Translations under genes and position numbers: made by a program | In this document: piece after piece, positions 33,784 through 47,368 of the stretch | How positions within the stretch are numbered: position 1 is the first letter of the stretch | How the letters are laid out: each line of letters starts with the position of its first letter | The notes under the pieces: generated by a model | Database searches by the model: none | Seen by the model: the letters and a program-made list of their open reading frames with translations, nothing else | Told to the model about the DNA's origin: nothing | Source: Brassica napus | Lineage: Eukaryota; Streptophyta; Magnoliopsida; Brassicales; Brassicaceae | DNA: 64,000 nucleotides | Direction: 5' to 3' | NCBI RefSeq assembly: GCF_020379485.1 | Contig: NC_063448.1 | Location: 9,509,726-9,573,725 of the forward strand

Positions 33784-36700
33784 ATGGCGAATTGGATCTC
33801 GTCGAAGCTCAAAGCCGCCGAAACCATTCTTCAACAGGTACTATTGTATGTATAGTAAACGGAAGAAACATTTGGATGGAATCATCCGATTTGGAAGACG
33901 TTAGGTTCTAATTGAATTTCGATCTCCATGTTTTGAGCGGTTTTACACTCTATTGTTTCGTTGGTTAAAGATCTTCATCTCAAATGGACGTGATCCAAGC
34001 TCGGAACTAATCTTAAATCAATATGCAATGTTGTTTGTTACACCATCTGGGAAATTGAAATGTCTAGCTCAAAAAATTCACTTGTTTTTTTTTTTACTTG
34101 AGTGATCCCCTTATCAGATATATGCTCAAGATTCTTCATGGATCTTAATTGATGTATAGTGGTAAGGAATGTACTTAACTGGGGATTTTATAAAAATGTG
34201 TTTTTTTTCTTTTACTTTCAGATCGATCAGCAGGCAGCAGAGTCTCTTCGAAAAGATGACAAGCCTGAGACACATGAAGAGGTGTTCGAGACCTCTTCGA
34301 AATCTTCAAGTCCCGTTTCTTTGAAAGATCAGTTGAGGAAGAAAACGTATGATGGTAGTGACTCTGGTGGTGGATCTCAGAGAAACTCAACTGAGCAAAA
34401 GCCTAGCTACTTAAGTAGCAGTAAAAATCTACGCAAGTCAGATCAATCCCGAGAAAAGACAACGAGTTCACCGTTACAAAGTTTGAAACAAGAGAAACCT
34501 ACTACACTCACTGACGCTGACTGGACTGAACTTCTGAGTGCTCCTTCGAATCAGGGGACCAGTACTCCAAAGCCTCGTACTCCCCGTGGAGCATCTGTGA
34601 TTCGGGGATTGAAGAAGGATGTAAAAAGGCAAGGGAATGGGGGGAAAAGTCCTTCGGTGTCTGATGCAAAGAGGAGTGAGAAGACTAGTAGTGGTAATGT
34701 GGTTGATTCAAGAGGGAAGTCACAAAAACAGATGAACAAGGAACCAAGTGCTAGCTCTTCTGATACTAAGAATGTTTCTCAGAATATATTTGTGAAGTCA
34801 ACTCACAAGGAGAGTGAGAATGCTGAGCCACCTTCCCTGGATGACTCCACAAAATCTGCCAAGGAGACTCTCCCTAGAGAACCATTACCGAGTGCTGGAA
34901 AACAAGTGAGGGGAGAAATTTTGCGGAGAAATGTTTCTGATGGTTTAAAGAGGAAGGATTCTTCCTTGTCCAGCGATGAATCTGAATCGGATTATGAGTC
35001 CGATTCAAGCACGGACTCTGAGAGGGAGCGTCAGAGGGAGGAGCGGAGGAGAAGAAGAGAGAAAGTTTTCGCTGAAAAAGTTGCAGCAAAAGCTGTAGCG
35101 GTCATCAAAGAGCGAGAGAATATGGTAGCGAGACTTGAAGGTGAAAAAGAGAGTTTAGAGAAAGTAGTTGAGGAACGAGCTAAACAACAGGCACAAGAGG
35201 TAAAAAAATTATCAATCTTTTTCCTTGCAATTTATGAGGTAGTTGATACTTAAGTTTGCTCTTGGACTTTGTTTCGTGTTTTAGCTGACAATATGCAAGC
35301 ATGGGTGTTACTTGATTCAGATTAAGAAATGGCATGCTCATTATTGTTGAACACTAGCAAAAAATGTAGTTGTACCATTAGGCCGGAACTGGTGCTTATG
35401 ATAGCTGTGAAGATCTATAATATGTTTGATGTTTGTATTATTCGAGCTAGGTGAACTGTATATGCTGTTTTTGTCCTATTTACTAGGCTGCGGAATTGCA
35501 AACAAACATGATGGAAACACTGGAAGCTGCCGACCTTGAAAAGCAGAAGCATAACAACACTAGGATGGAAGTTTTCTCACGCTTGGCCGGATTAGAGGTA
35601 TTACAGAATGCGTAATTTGTTTGCCGGCTGTTCAATTTGATATTAGTGTTAAGTAAGATGATATATTTAAAATGGATTGTTTTAGGCGGCAAACGCTGAA
35701 CTTACAAGATCGCTTGCTGCTGGGCAGAAGAAGCTTGAAGCTCAGGTATAGAGATTACTTGTATCTTTTTATCTTGTTTCGTGGCTTGCTTTAATTAGCT
35801 GGAATTTACAAAGGTAAAAATGGTTCATGGTTGCTGTTGGAAAGCTTGGTTCAAGCTTTTCTCACTAAGTTTTATATCAGCATTTGCTTACTAATCTCTT
35901 TCTTTTCTGATGTGACCAGATAGACCAGGTAGCAGTTCTCCGAGAACAAGTTGAGCTTAAAGAGTCTGCTCTTGAAGGTATATGTTTTTTCTTCGGAGAG
36001 TATAGTTAACTTATATATATATATATATACTAAACCCTTCCCTCTTATAGAAAGCTTCTTGATGTCAAGAAAAAGAAAGCTTCTTCTACCCCAAATGACC
36101 CTGTTATACTTCTCACTGTGATTTGGGGATAATCACTGATCTATTATATAGTCTTTTAATTCTAAAGAAGTTTATATCATGTAGGACTGAAGCGAAAAAC
36201 TTCTAATATCCGAGGAAGTGGAAATCTCGTAAACAAGGTGTCTTGATTCTTCTCTTCCTCTTTCTTCGAATTTTGGCGTGGACATCTTTGTTCTAATTGG
36301 GTATGAGAATCATGGTCTGCGTATTATGTAGTTGGATGCTTCTAGAGGAGATATGTTCGAACACCAGATGCTTGAAGCAGAGATTTCTTTGCTGACTGAT
36401 AAAATCGGGTGGTTACAAGATAAGGTTAGCTACCATAGTTGCCTAATTAACTTACTCTTTGGGTTTCATATGGAATGATTAATCCCAGTTGATATATGCA
36501 GCTGTATAGTTTTATATGAAAGGTTAGGAATTAAATATAAATGATAGAGCTTTTGCACTGTTTCTTCTTAAAGATTTTCAAGGCAAATCTTTCATTATTC
36601 TTTCCCCTATGACACTAATCCCTTGTTGAAACTCTAGGCAAATAAACTGGAAGCAGACATCAATACGATGAGGAAAGAACTCGAAGAACCAACTGAAGTG

Positions 36701-37331
36701 GAAATTGAACTGAAACGAAGACTTGACCAGCTAACTGACCATCTTATTCAAAAACAATCCCAGGTATATATGACCACCACTGTAAATAAAGAGAATTCAG
36801 ACAAAACTAACTCTCTTGCTAAATTTGCCAGGTCGAAGCGCTATCCTCGGAGAAAGCAACTATATCGTTTAGAATCGAGGTAACATTGATGAATACCACC
36901 AATCTGCCCCCAAAAAGAAAAGATATGTTCTTTACAAGCAACCCAATTTTGATTTTCTTTGCCAGGCCGTATCAAGGCTTATAGAAGAAAACAAAGGTAT
37001 GTCTGCAACCGAAGCCTCGTCCCAAGATCTTGAAGCAGGAGAATGGAAACTGTCAGGATCAAAGTTCAAACCAGCTTTTCAAGATAAAATCAGGTCAGGC
37101 AAGAGACATTTGGGATGGTTAGTGATGCAACTAAACGCTATATTCGTCTCTGGAACTGTCTTCTTGCGTAGAAACCCCATTGCAAAAGTCTGGGCTTTGG
37201 TCTATCTGGTTTGCCTTCATCTCTGGGTGCTATACATTTTACTCTCTCATTCCAGTGATTCTTCCTCAAGTGAACTCAGATCAGGTGCAGTTATTTCCTT
37301 AGAGAATTTCAATAATAGTTCCCTTCAATAG
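33784..37331 (+). CDS. GC2: Golgin candidate 2, tail-anchored Golgi coiled-coil protein
   Basis: Golgins tether vesicles at Golgi membranes. Ten exons (33784-33837, 34222-35199, 35487-35597, 35686-35745, 35920-35977, 36185-36237, 36332-36424, 36638-36763, 36832-36879, 36966-37331) sum to 648 residues in frame, in the place of At1g18190. The start MANWISSKLKAAETILQQ is the amphipathic N-terminus typical of this golgin. A Ser/Lys-rich, probably disordered region follows in the big second exon, then an acidic-basic stretch (SSDESESDYES) and a long coiled coil from about residue 300 to 530. A single membrane span near the C-terminus (AKVWALVYLVCLHLWVLYILL) anchors the protein in the Golgi with its bulk in the cytosol. 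No lesions seen. Confidence 0.93.
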
Positions 37332-37694
37332 CTTTTTCCTTGGAAACGTTAAAAGAAATTACTTTTTAAATCATATGTAATGTTCCTCCTTTCAACATTT
37401 TTGGAGCTTGATTTGAATCTTAATTGTATTCTCAATCAATGTATCAATCACGTTTCAACGATTATCTGAAGACAGAATGAGAATCTATACAAAAAGAGAG
37501 TTTGATCATGAGAGAACACAGGACATGTGGCTAAAGACTGTAATCATCTCTTCATCTCTCTCAGTCAATGCTTCTTTTTTGAGTTTCCTCTATCACTTGC
37601 GCATAAGAAAATTGCAAAAAGCTCATTAGTTCACAAGCCAAGCCTTGTAGGGCTACAAAGAAATACAAACACAAAACAGAATGAGTCAGGAGAC

Positions 37695-39490
37695 TCACCA
37701 GACTGTAGTTTCTTGAGGGAGATTCTTGCTGTACAATGGAAACTCAAAGAGAAAGACTGTTTTGCACCACTTTGGTAAGTACCCGTACACTCCTCGCGGT
37801 AACAGAATCAGGGGACTGTAAAACCAACAATATCCAAAGATTCAAAAACTGAAAGAGCAAACACTTGACTCTTAATTCTAATACTACACATATCAAGGGC
37901 CATTAACGGTGTTAAAAGAGCTCGTATGATACCTGGTTGTCTTCTTATAGTGTCTATAAGCTCCCAAGTTACCGTACTTTTTGTCTGCCGATTCCTGCAT
38001 TCATACACAATAAGAATGTTGACTTCTTCTGTGTGATTCAGAAAGTGGAAAGAGAGAGGAGGAGAGAGGAGACAGAGAGAGAACCTCGAGTAATGGTATG
38101 CCACTAACGAAGAAAAGCAGCAAAGTGAGAAAGATTGGTCCAACTATGACAAGGTACTCTGCACCTTTAAGAACAGGCAATGAAGCCACATATATGCCCC
38201 ACCAGAGTAACATCTGAAATTCATAATCACCCTCCTCCATCAATGTTTAACCGATAAGTGAAATGCGACCAAAGTCTTGTAATCAGCAATACTAACTAAC
38301 CTCTCCAAAGTAGTTTGGATGGCGTGAATACTTCCACAGTCCAACATCGCACCATCTTCCTTTATTTTCTTGACGATTCTTAAATAGAAGCTTTTGTTGA
38401 TCAGCTATAGCTTCAACCAATAACCCTGCAACAAACATAGTCCAACCAATAACATCTGCGGGCTGAAACAATCTTCCACCGTTGCTTGCATTAACAAGAG
38501 TAACAGGTAAACTAACTGTCCAAACCCACACGGCCTGGCAAAGGTAAAACAAAAAAAACAAAACCCACATTATGTTAGATCACAAGCATAGAGCTCTTAT
38601 CTGAACTAGTTTCTTATCTAAACTTTAAAGATGGAAGAGAAAGCAAAGGTAGTAGCTAACCTGAAGAGTCCAAAAGACTACTAGTTTCCCCATGTTTTCA
38701 CGCATTTCATCAAAGCGTCGATCTTCACCCCATTTCAGGATCCTATTCACACACAAATATACTTTATTTATATCTCTATGTCTGTCTCTCTCACAAAATA
38801 TTCGTAGATGCATATTTGATATCAGAACGTTTAAGTTCATAATATGATAAAAAAACAAATAGAAGTAGCTAATGAATAGTGGGGAAGAGCAGAGTATGAT
38901 GAATAAATGAGTGGTTATCATCAAGTAAAGGGTACAACAACAAACCGCATAAGGAGGAACATGCCAAGACGAAGTCCCCATACGACTACTAGTGAAGTCA
39001 AGACTACCTGAGAGATGATAATAAGAATCACAAAGACTAACTCAATGCAGAAAAAAAGAGGTTTTTACGAACCTGACGAAAATGCCAAGTGCCTTTGAGA
39101 ACCAGAGTCAAGACAGCAAGTATCACGAAGTTTGTACTTCCTGACCAAACATTTTTTGAGTCAAAATCATGTTAGTAAAAGTCAACGAAATGAAAAAAAA
39201 AAAAAAAAAACTCTACACATTCGTTATCACAATCGAAAATTGAGATGATAATGATGAAGATGAAGAAGGTACCGGCAAAGTCGGTAACTTGATCGAATTT
39301 GAAAAGAGCTGTGATTACGAAGAATATGAATTGATACACCACCTGCCCCCAAAACACCCAATAAATTAGGAGAGTTAAGACTCTCGGATATATAACTGGT
39401 GACTGACGACGAGAAGTAAACGAGCACAAGAAGACTTACGGTGACAATGGCGGTGATGGTCAGGTAATGGGAATCGATTACCTTTACCAT
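37695..39490 (-). CDS. DUF1295 membrane protein, steroid 5-alpha-reductase-like
   Basis: Nine minus-strand exons can be read from the ATG at 39490 (first exon 39490-39440) to the TGA at 37697-37695, giving about 300 residues and matching At1g18180. The protein is polytopic: hydrophobic segments include FIFFVITALF, NFVILAVLTLVL, VVLTSLVVVWGLRLGMFL and GPIFLTLLLFFVSGIP. The conserved DUF1295 signature RENxGK(L)VVFWTLQ and the C-terminal LWKYSRHPNYFGE motif are present; the latter resembles the cofactor-binding end of 5-alpha-reductases and isoprenylcysteine methyltransferases. It probably acts in the ER or another endomembrane as an NADPH-dependent lipid reductase. Substrate unknown. The stop is 364 bases from the convergent golgin stop. 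Confidence 0.9.
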
Positions 39491-40516
39491 TCTTCCTTCT
39501 CTCTCCCACCAAACCAAATTCTTCTTCTTCTTTTTTTCCCTATTCGCAGGAAAAAGAAAAAGTCTCTTCCTTTCCTCTTTAATGGAAAAAAAAAGTGTAA
39601 TCGAAGACTCGTAGTTAAGAAGAAGATAATTACAAAAAAAAAATTAGCCGTCTTTTAGAAATGTAAGTGGTGCTGAATTTCATGTGGTTGCGAACCATAC
39701 ATTAGTATACATACATACATCACCATAGAAACAACGTCTCATGTTTATTATTTGCTGAATCACTAACCAAGGAAATACTTATTCCATGATTTTTTATTCT
39801 CAACGACTTGTTCTTCCATCATTCGAAACCATATTCATATGTTTATTTTATCAACATTTTAGAAATAATCTTTTCCTTTTTTGTTCAAATATTAGAAATA
39901 AATATTCTAAATTTATAAATCTAAATTATAACTTGATATAATCATAAAACAGCTCCACACAAGAAAAAAGTTTTGTCAATTACAACACTATTCACAACAA
40001 CAGACTGAAGCATTTAACAAGAGATCAAAACTAAAGCAGGAGCAGTTGAGACTCCTTCAATCTCAACTACATACTCCCAGCGGTATCAGGTCATTATCCT
40101 TTCCTATATGGTTTTGAACCCACCGCAAGTGCCAATTGTTTCTTTCTTGTCTTTGTTTCCAAATGTGTCTAGTCCACCAACTGTCTAAAGGTCTTATCAT
40201 TGTAAGTAATAACAGTCAAGTATCATTGAAATAAACGAGTCTTTTGTGTTCCCAACAAGGTAAATGATGAATTCTTTTGAATTTTGTACATGAGAGTCCA
40301 TCCTGCTTTCAAGTTCAATTCTCAATGTTTCCACCATTACCAAAATAATTTTCTTTTCTTTTTTTCCTTTTTTCCTTTTTCGCCTTCTTCCTTTTTACAG
40401 TTTGTTACGCAAAAAAAAAAACAACATTGGGGAATTACACATGAGCCAGCACACCACAACAAACCATGCACATAGTGATCCCACCATCACCGCTTTAGTC
40501 ATCTTCTTCAACTCTA
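39491..40516. other. Intergenic, promoter of DUF1295 gene and 3' end of the MAPKKK
   Basis: AT-rich, with no gene. The left part must hold the promoter of the minus-strand DUF1295 gene; the part from about 40280 to 40516 is probably the MAPKKK 3' untranslated region and is pyrimidine-rich. No transposon end recognised. Confidence 0.45.
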
Positions 40517-43500
40517 TTACTGCTCCTGCTCAGTGACCATTGAAGAAGTACTGGGAGTTGCTCTTTGAACGTTTGGACTCATTATAGGTTTCTGTAGCTG
40601 CTTTAGAGAGGTCATAATCTCTGCAAAACTTGGTCTTAACCTTGGATCCCTAACAAAAAAAAAAGAAAAAGATTATAACCATTACAGACCAGAGTAAATT
40701 CATTAAGAAAACAAAAATGATAAAGATTCTACAATAGAAAATGACATTAACACTACTTACGTCTGCCAACATTTACTGATGATATCTGCAATTCGAGGAT
40801 CCACAGATTCAGGGATTTCTAGTCGTCGATGTTGAAACCCAACCGCTCCAACAACTTGCATTGGGTTCATCTTCCCCCATGGTTGCTGTAACGTAAAGAG
40901 TTCCCATAGAATTACTCCATAGCTGTACACATCACACCTGTTTTTCACATGATGGATCTGGTTCTTTAAAAGGAAACATCACATGTGAAACAAAAAAAAA
41001 AGATCACGCTAGAAGCATGTTTCTTTGGGTAAAATGCTTTAGAAAAACCGTACTTTTCATCAGCAGGTTCGTTTCTAAGTACTTCTGGAGCCATCCATTC
41101 AGCCTGAAATGAGCAAATACATTATTATACCTAGCTAAGAATCTATGTACTAGCAACTAGTGACTTTCTTCTAGCAGCTTACCGTGCCTGCTGTTGACTT
41201 TGAAGAGAGGTATGTGCTTAGTTTCATCCTAGACAATCCGAAATCACACACCTGAGAAATATGTAAAGCTATTACAGAGATATGAATGATAACATAAGTT
41301 TTGGTTGGAGAGAAAACTAAAATGGAAGAGGAGGGATTACTGACCTTGACAACCCAGTTTTTGTCAACTAGAAGGTTTGGAGATTTGAGATCACGATGGA
41401 CAATTACTGGATTACAGCTGTGTAAATAATTCATTCCACGAGCCTACAGTGGTTGGAAGTATTTTTTGTAAGAAACAAATCAAGAAGATACAAATAGACA
41501 TAAAAGGTAAAAGGAGTGGAAGTGAAATAGTAATAATACAGCATCAAGAGCCATCCTCAGACGCTTTCGCTCATCTAATTGGTTATTAGGCCTGTGGATT
41601 AACCTATACAAGCTACCTCTGCACAAGCAATTTTTTTCTTCAAATTTGTGAAAAGCTATAAAGTAAAAAGATGCAAGGAAAGTACACAAAGAAAGAGTCT
41701 GAGCTCTACTCATTAATGGATGGGACAGGGACAGTTATCATTAAAGATATGCCAAAATCGTATAGCGTGAAAACAATTGAATTGTGAAAGGAACATAACA
41801 ATACCTAGGAAGAAATTCTGTAACAATTGAGAGGTGTGGTGGACGGGTTACAGCTCCCATGAAGAGAACAATGTTAGGGTGTCTGAGCCTTCTCATCATC
41901 CGGACCTTGCATCAAATTCAAATAACATGTTTACAAAACTTGAAAGGGTGGGAGAGTTTTCAGAGAAGGAAAAGCTTGTACCTCACTTCTGAATTCCTCA
42001 AGTGCCTCTCCGGTAATATCTTGGTCAATGAACTTCTTGACGGCCACTGCCTACCAAATCAACAGTTTCATCGTTATTTGAAATAATAAGAAAATTTTCC
42101 ACTTCTCTATCGCTCTCAGACAATTAAGAGCTACTCACAGTTCCATGCCAATCTCCCCTATACACCTCTCCGTATGATCCTGCAGAAAGAAAAGATAAAA
42201 TCTAAAATATTTATTTGTTACAGTACTACATAGAGTAGAGCATAAGTCAGTACCCAGTCCGATACGCTCAGCCACAGTAATTTCCTCCCACAAAATCTCG
42301 CATTCAGCCACATCATCAATTGCAGCATCAGATTTCGAACTTTCATTGCCAGTAGATCTGTCGGATATTCTTTCTCCTCCTGAACTTGGCCCGTAAGGCC
42401 CACCAGAACCACCATCCTCATTGCTTTGTGAATCTAGTTCAAGCTGTCTTCCCACTGCTGCAGCTGTCGCCACAACTGCAGCAGCAGCTGCAACAGAAAG
42501 TTCTAAGGTGGAGGAATCCGAGTTTGCTGACTTGGCGGCAGCAACAACCATGGAAGATGCAACAACAGCAGCTGCAGCTACGGCAACAGGAACATTTCTG
42601 GGATAGTCGGTAGATGTTTCAGAATGTGAAGAATCAGACATATGACCGAGAGGTCCTGAATGTTCACGTTGATCATGAGTATTTGCTTTAGATTGCGGCC
42701 TTGGGAGTGGAGGCAAAAACCTCACAGGACCAAGATTGCTCTGGACTCTTCCTTGTTGAATTGTTCCAAAATCTTCCCCTTTCTCATCATTGGATTCAGC
42801 CACAGGTTTGATTTCAACTGTTGCCTCCATTGACTCTGAATAAACTTCAGAAAACAAATTCCGAGGAGCAACAACTCCACTTTCAAGTAATACATCATGA
42901 AGTTTCTGAGCTAGGTGAGGATTCTCTTTGGCAGCATCGATCATATATTGTGAAACATCTTTCACTTTCATCCTGCGTCCAGCTGGAGAGCTAACACCTT
43001 CAGTCCAAGAAGGCGATCTGGCATGAGCGAAAGAATGAGTAGGTTTGCTGGAAAGCTGTTGAACTGGAGCCTTTTGACTTCCCACAACTTCTTTAAAAGT
43101 ATTTGGACGGATCATGAGATCTCCTCCACCTTCAGATTGCTTTTCCTCCCAGGAACCCTTGGTCCTAGAGGGATGTTCAGCTGACCAAGATTCTGCTGGC
43201 TCTTCAAATGAGGTCTCAACCCAACTGCTGGAAGAAGCTACATGAGATGAATCGACATCTCTGGGACTAGCAGAGTAGACAGAATCGTCATAGTCCATTT
43301 GTAGTCCAGCTGCATCAGCGGGGATGAGGGTGCCTGGATCTCCCATGAGATCAACAATGTACTCCCTGAAGTTCACATTTCCATTAGTTAGGGAAGTACA
43401 TTGCAACTCCAGCAGAAATAATCACAATACAAGCCAAAAACACAGTCAATCATGCTTTCATTTTATATTTTTGTTATCTAGCCTCTATATTAGATTTGAA

Positions 43501-45132
43501 CTTTGAGAGATGCGAGTTAGCTATACAACACAAACTCAAATCCATATGCACCAATGTTCAGTTTTACGTATACACACATTCTCCTCTACAAGTGTTAGAG
43601 AAATTGATAAATATAGATAACGAATTTTATTGAATATGAACGTCACCTGCCATCATCAGTCTTAATGGAGTTCATTGCCACATCATCTGAACCGGTATAT
43701 TGCTGTCCTTTGACTATTCGACAAGGAACACCAACACTATCACACAAAACCTACAAAGTCTCATAAGAAAGAAGAAACAAAACACCGCACGCGTTTTAGA
43801 GGTGCAATAAGCTTTGTCTGTAATATGCGTAAAGTTATACAAACTAGGGACTTTTGCGCAAAATTTCAACGGAACATGCACCAAACTAGTAAGAAGCATC
43901 AACGGTCACCAGATTAAAAATTAATTCCCCTCTTATGCTAATTTTAACACAAAATAAAAGTAAGAGAGAGCAGGGTACATACTTTGAACAACAAGGCGCG
44001 GTGACGAGCCAATCCAATAGTTAGAGAACCCAAGGGCAAAACCATGCTACAGAGGGTTGCTTTCAAACTGTAGCTCAGACTCCACCAAGCTCTTAATGTG
44101 CTATCTGGGTCTACAACAGGTCCACCCATGTAATCTCCAACTAAAACCGCCAGCTTCCTTACCAATTCACTGTTCATAAAGCCTGAAGAAGACACTGACT
44201 TTGATTTCGCTGCAATATCAAGGGCCTTCTGTTCAAGTCTTAACAGATTAGAGTCTTTGCTTCTGTCCACTAGAACAGCTTCCCAAGTTACACCATCTGA
44301 CACAAGTGTCCCCTGAAGATCAACTAAGGGAGGTAACTTTTCTAAGGAAGATTCATTGATTACTCCACGCAAGTCATAGAAACCATCCACGATCTTGTCA
44401 TCATAGCCAAGACAGTTATAATGCTGCAAAAAAAGCATCGAAATTACGGATCATATATAATGCCTTGAGGTGGATTCTTGTATCATAACACACATTACTA
44501 GAATTCTATAGAGGATAATCAATTTAGCTTTTCTTGTATCTATCACTCTCTAGCAGAAAAAAAATGATAACTTTGAAACATTTCTAATTATGGCAATGAG
44601 TCAAAATCATTACCCAGTATCTATAAGCCATGAGCTCAGCAGGAGAATTCTCAGGAGCAGGAGCAGGAGCAGGAGGACAAGAACCTAAACTGAACTGCTT
44701 AATAGCCTCAATCTGAGCAGCTTCAGGATCCTCCCTAGCACTTAGCTCAAGAGCCAGCTGTATCTGATACTCTTCCTCAACCTCAGGATCCTTGGAAGTA
44801 CCAGAACCCAAATCTTTCATCACGGATTCAGACGCAACAGGAGCACCACGTTCCAAGCTCGCCTCATCCCCTGTGCTACTATTATTAGCATTGGAAGACG
44901 CTGTTGTGCTAGAGCTTTTCCTCTGAGCAACAGAGCTTAGCCAATTCGAAAACCCCGCAAAGGGTTTGAACTCAGGGTTGGTCTTGCTTTCCTGAGACCT
45001 CGAAGAATCAGAAGGAGATGGCTCTGCATCACTCGACTTGTTGCTCCTGTTTGATACCGAGCCTTCCCCGTCTTCTCGCTGATTGGGATTGATACGCAGC
45101 TTTTTTAGAAACTTCTTCATGTTCATCTTCAT
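40517..45132 (-). CDS. MAPKKK7: Raf-like MAP kinase kinase kinase with EDR1 domain
   Basis: This Raf-like B-group MAPKKK corresponds to the Arabidopsis gene I recall as At1g18160 (M3K-delta7). About 13 minus-strand exons run from the ATG at 45132 to the TAA at 40519-40517, giving nearly 1,000 residues. In order: an N-terminal basic segment ([18 protein letters not shown]), a Ser-rich region, the EDR1/CTR1-type regulatory domain (44423-43650), a long linker in the 1.1-kb exon (43365-42254) with Ala/Val runs (AVAAAAVV and [13 protein letters not shown]), and the kinase domain. Kinase motifs are intact: [36 protein letters not shown], and the C-lobe [12 protein letters not shown]. Relatives act in stress, ethylene and ABA signalling through SnRK2 or MAPK routes. 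The long Ser-rich parts suggest phosphoregulation. No lesion seen. Confidence 0.93.
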
Positions 45133-45580
45133 GATCGGAATGCTAGAGCAGCGAGCATCGGCCTGTGAGCTTCTCCATCCCCTCGAATCAACAGAGAAAT
45201 GAAGAAGGATGGTTAAAACCCTAATTCCTCGCTAACACGACCCCGAGATCTAACTGCAAGCAGAAGGAAACCTTAATCGGAGCAAGACTCTCTCAAGAAA
45301 GATCAGATTTTGATTTCGAGCAGAGACCAAAAGATAGTTCCTTTTCTCCGGATTTCAAAAAAGCTGATCAAAGCCCAATAACGAGGAAGAGATGAAAGTT
45401 TCGAGCTTTGAGCAAGTAAACGAACGAATCCTCTTTGCTTCTCTCTCTCTCTCTATAGAGAGAAAGTCCACAGATAGGCCACTTTCTCTTTCTCTTTCTC
45501 TTAAAGTCCGACAAAAATCAACTAAAAACAGAGAGGAGTAGATAGATTACTAGAGAAGTGGATTCTTTACCTGGAGACTT
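45133..45580 (-). promoter_or_regulatory. 5' leader and proximal promoter of the MAPKKK, purine/pyrimidine-rich
   Basis: The stretch upstream of the MAPKKK ATG contains CT and AG runs (near 45440-45500: TCTCTCTCTC and CTTTCTC repeats), typical of plant 5' leaders and core promoters. An exact start site or a leader intron cannot be placed by eye. Confidence 0.4.
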
Positions 45581-46554
45581 GAATTTTTTTTTGCTTTTTT
45601 TTTTTTTTGTAATTGTTGTGACATGCAAAAATAAAAACATTGTTTTTTCTTTCACTCCACATCTCTCTCATTTTTATTCAACAACAGAATTTATTAAAAC
45701 AAAAAAATTTACATTGTAACAAAAATAAATAATTTATCAGAATAACATGTGGAATTAGCATTTATATATATATATGTATTCTTCTCTTTTTCTCATTAGT
45801 TTTGTATAAAAGAAAACTATTTTGTTTTATTCAAAAAAAAAACTATTTTGTTTTAATTTTAGGAAAATCCCTTTTAGTTCTCTAGTCTAGCAAAACAAAA
45901 CTAACAGTTTCTCTAAAAATCCACTTTTCTCTCGAACCTTCGGACTAACCCTAATCTCTGCGGCGATCCCCCGACGGTCGGAGCCCACTCCCGGTGTCGG
46001 ATGCATCTTTCTCCTTCCCTCTCGTTTTCTCTTTGCTCTCCTCAAACTCCTCTTCCTACCGGCGAGATGCTCGACGATTCTGTGTTTTGTTTGAAGCTCC
46101 TAGCTCTACTCTGACCGCGGTGGAGTGTAGCTAGACACGGTGACGGCGGATCTATGGAACGGCGGCGAGTCGGTAAAGGAGGCAGGGTTGGGTCGGCGTT
46201 TAGGGTTTATTGGATGAGGAGACATTCGTGTTCCCTTTGAAGGGAGACTCCCAACATCGTTATGGCGGCGTGTGGCTTTGGATTTGTCTTGCAGATCTGA
46301 AAGCTGGATGGGTGTGGTTGGCTTGAGGTTCGGATCTGGACGAGGAACGGCGTGTGTGATGATGACTAGAGCAGATCTGAGCTTTGGTGTTGCTTCAGTC
46401 AACTTCTCGCCCAAGTGGACTTTGAAGATTTATCTTTGAAGGCGTGCTCTAAGACCAAAAGGTGGATGTGTGTCAGCCTGATGGAATCTGGAGGTATGTG
46501 CGTTCTTGATTCCTGCAACAAAGAAGGATCGTCTATGGTTCGTCAGGAGGCTAG

Positions 46555-47140
46555 TGTTGAGATGAGCTGAGTATATGGAGATGAAGAGATAAGGAGTTGA
46601 AGAGAAGAGGAGATGAAGTACTTAGGGAAGTTTGGGAGAGTATGGTACGGTAGGCCGTACAAGGCCGTACAAGGCCGTACAAGGCCGTACCATCCAAACC
46701 TCAACCAAAACTTACCATACCTTATCCAAGTGAGACGGTAACTAAGGAGGAGTGACTTGGGTAGCTTAGGGAGAGGATCAGACCGTTGAAAGGATAAGGG
46801 GACGCGGTGCCAGGCTGGAACAGGCTGGAAAGCTAAAGCACCTTTAGTCCAAGATGCCATAAGCGTGTGATGCATCCTAGTGGTTGATTTGAATCCATTG
46901 CCTTGACTACACACGGCTCAATAGTGCTCATTTCCCCTCTTGTAAACCCTTGTGTTCCTCTTATAAATATGTAACCTCACTCATTAATAAGATTAAGAAA
47001 GTTATGAGTCTCTCTTAGTCTTTACTCTCAACATGATTCGATCCTAGACTCCTAATCTCATTTCATACTCAAATCTCTTCTAAATCACTTCTAGTCTTTC
47101 TTATTTACTCAGATTACTCTACTCAATCCTAAAAGTGATA
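46555..47140 (+). repeat. 5' LTR of the copia element
   Basis: Begins TGTTGAGATGAG and ends AAAAGTGATA, so the LTR is TG...TA rather than TG...CA. It holds four copies of a 10-base unit GGCCGTACAA (46653-46690, the last one partial), a TATA-like TATAAATA at 46962-46969 that may mark the U3 promoter, and the start of the element's transcript downstream. Confidence 0.95.
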
Positions 47141-47152
47141 TGGTATCAGAGC
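47141..47152 (+). other. Primer-binding site (initiator tRNA-Met)
   Basis: TGGTATCAGAGC directly abuts the 5' LTR. It complements the 3' end of plant initiator methionine tRNA, the usual minus-strand primer of plant copia elements. Confidence 0.93.
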
Positions 47153-47368
47153 CAGGTTAATAGGAAACTTGGTTTCGTTGAGTTCTTTAAAGATTCAAGA
47201 TTGAAGCTTTGAAGAGACAGTTTGGTGTTCGTGTGTTCGTAAGCGGTTCTGGGTAGTCTTTCTGAGTTCTATTGGTTGTGTGAGGTGTTATTGAAGCTGT
47301 GTGGTGTTCGCTCAAGACAAGTTACCTCAAGAGAAAATTATTGAAGTCTAAAGGGTTCTACATTCAAC

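Noticed and set aside
42386..42613. Gln/His-rich frames opposite the MAPKKK linker
   Set aside because: These are antisense shadows of the Ala/Val-rich MAPKKK exon and have no independent support.
46106..46414. Minus-strand frame of 102 codons in the outer retroposon
   Set aside because: Low-complexity Pro/Ser/Thr-rich, no domain, not continued on the other side of the copia insertion.
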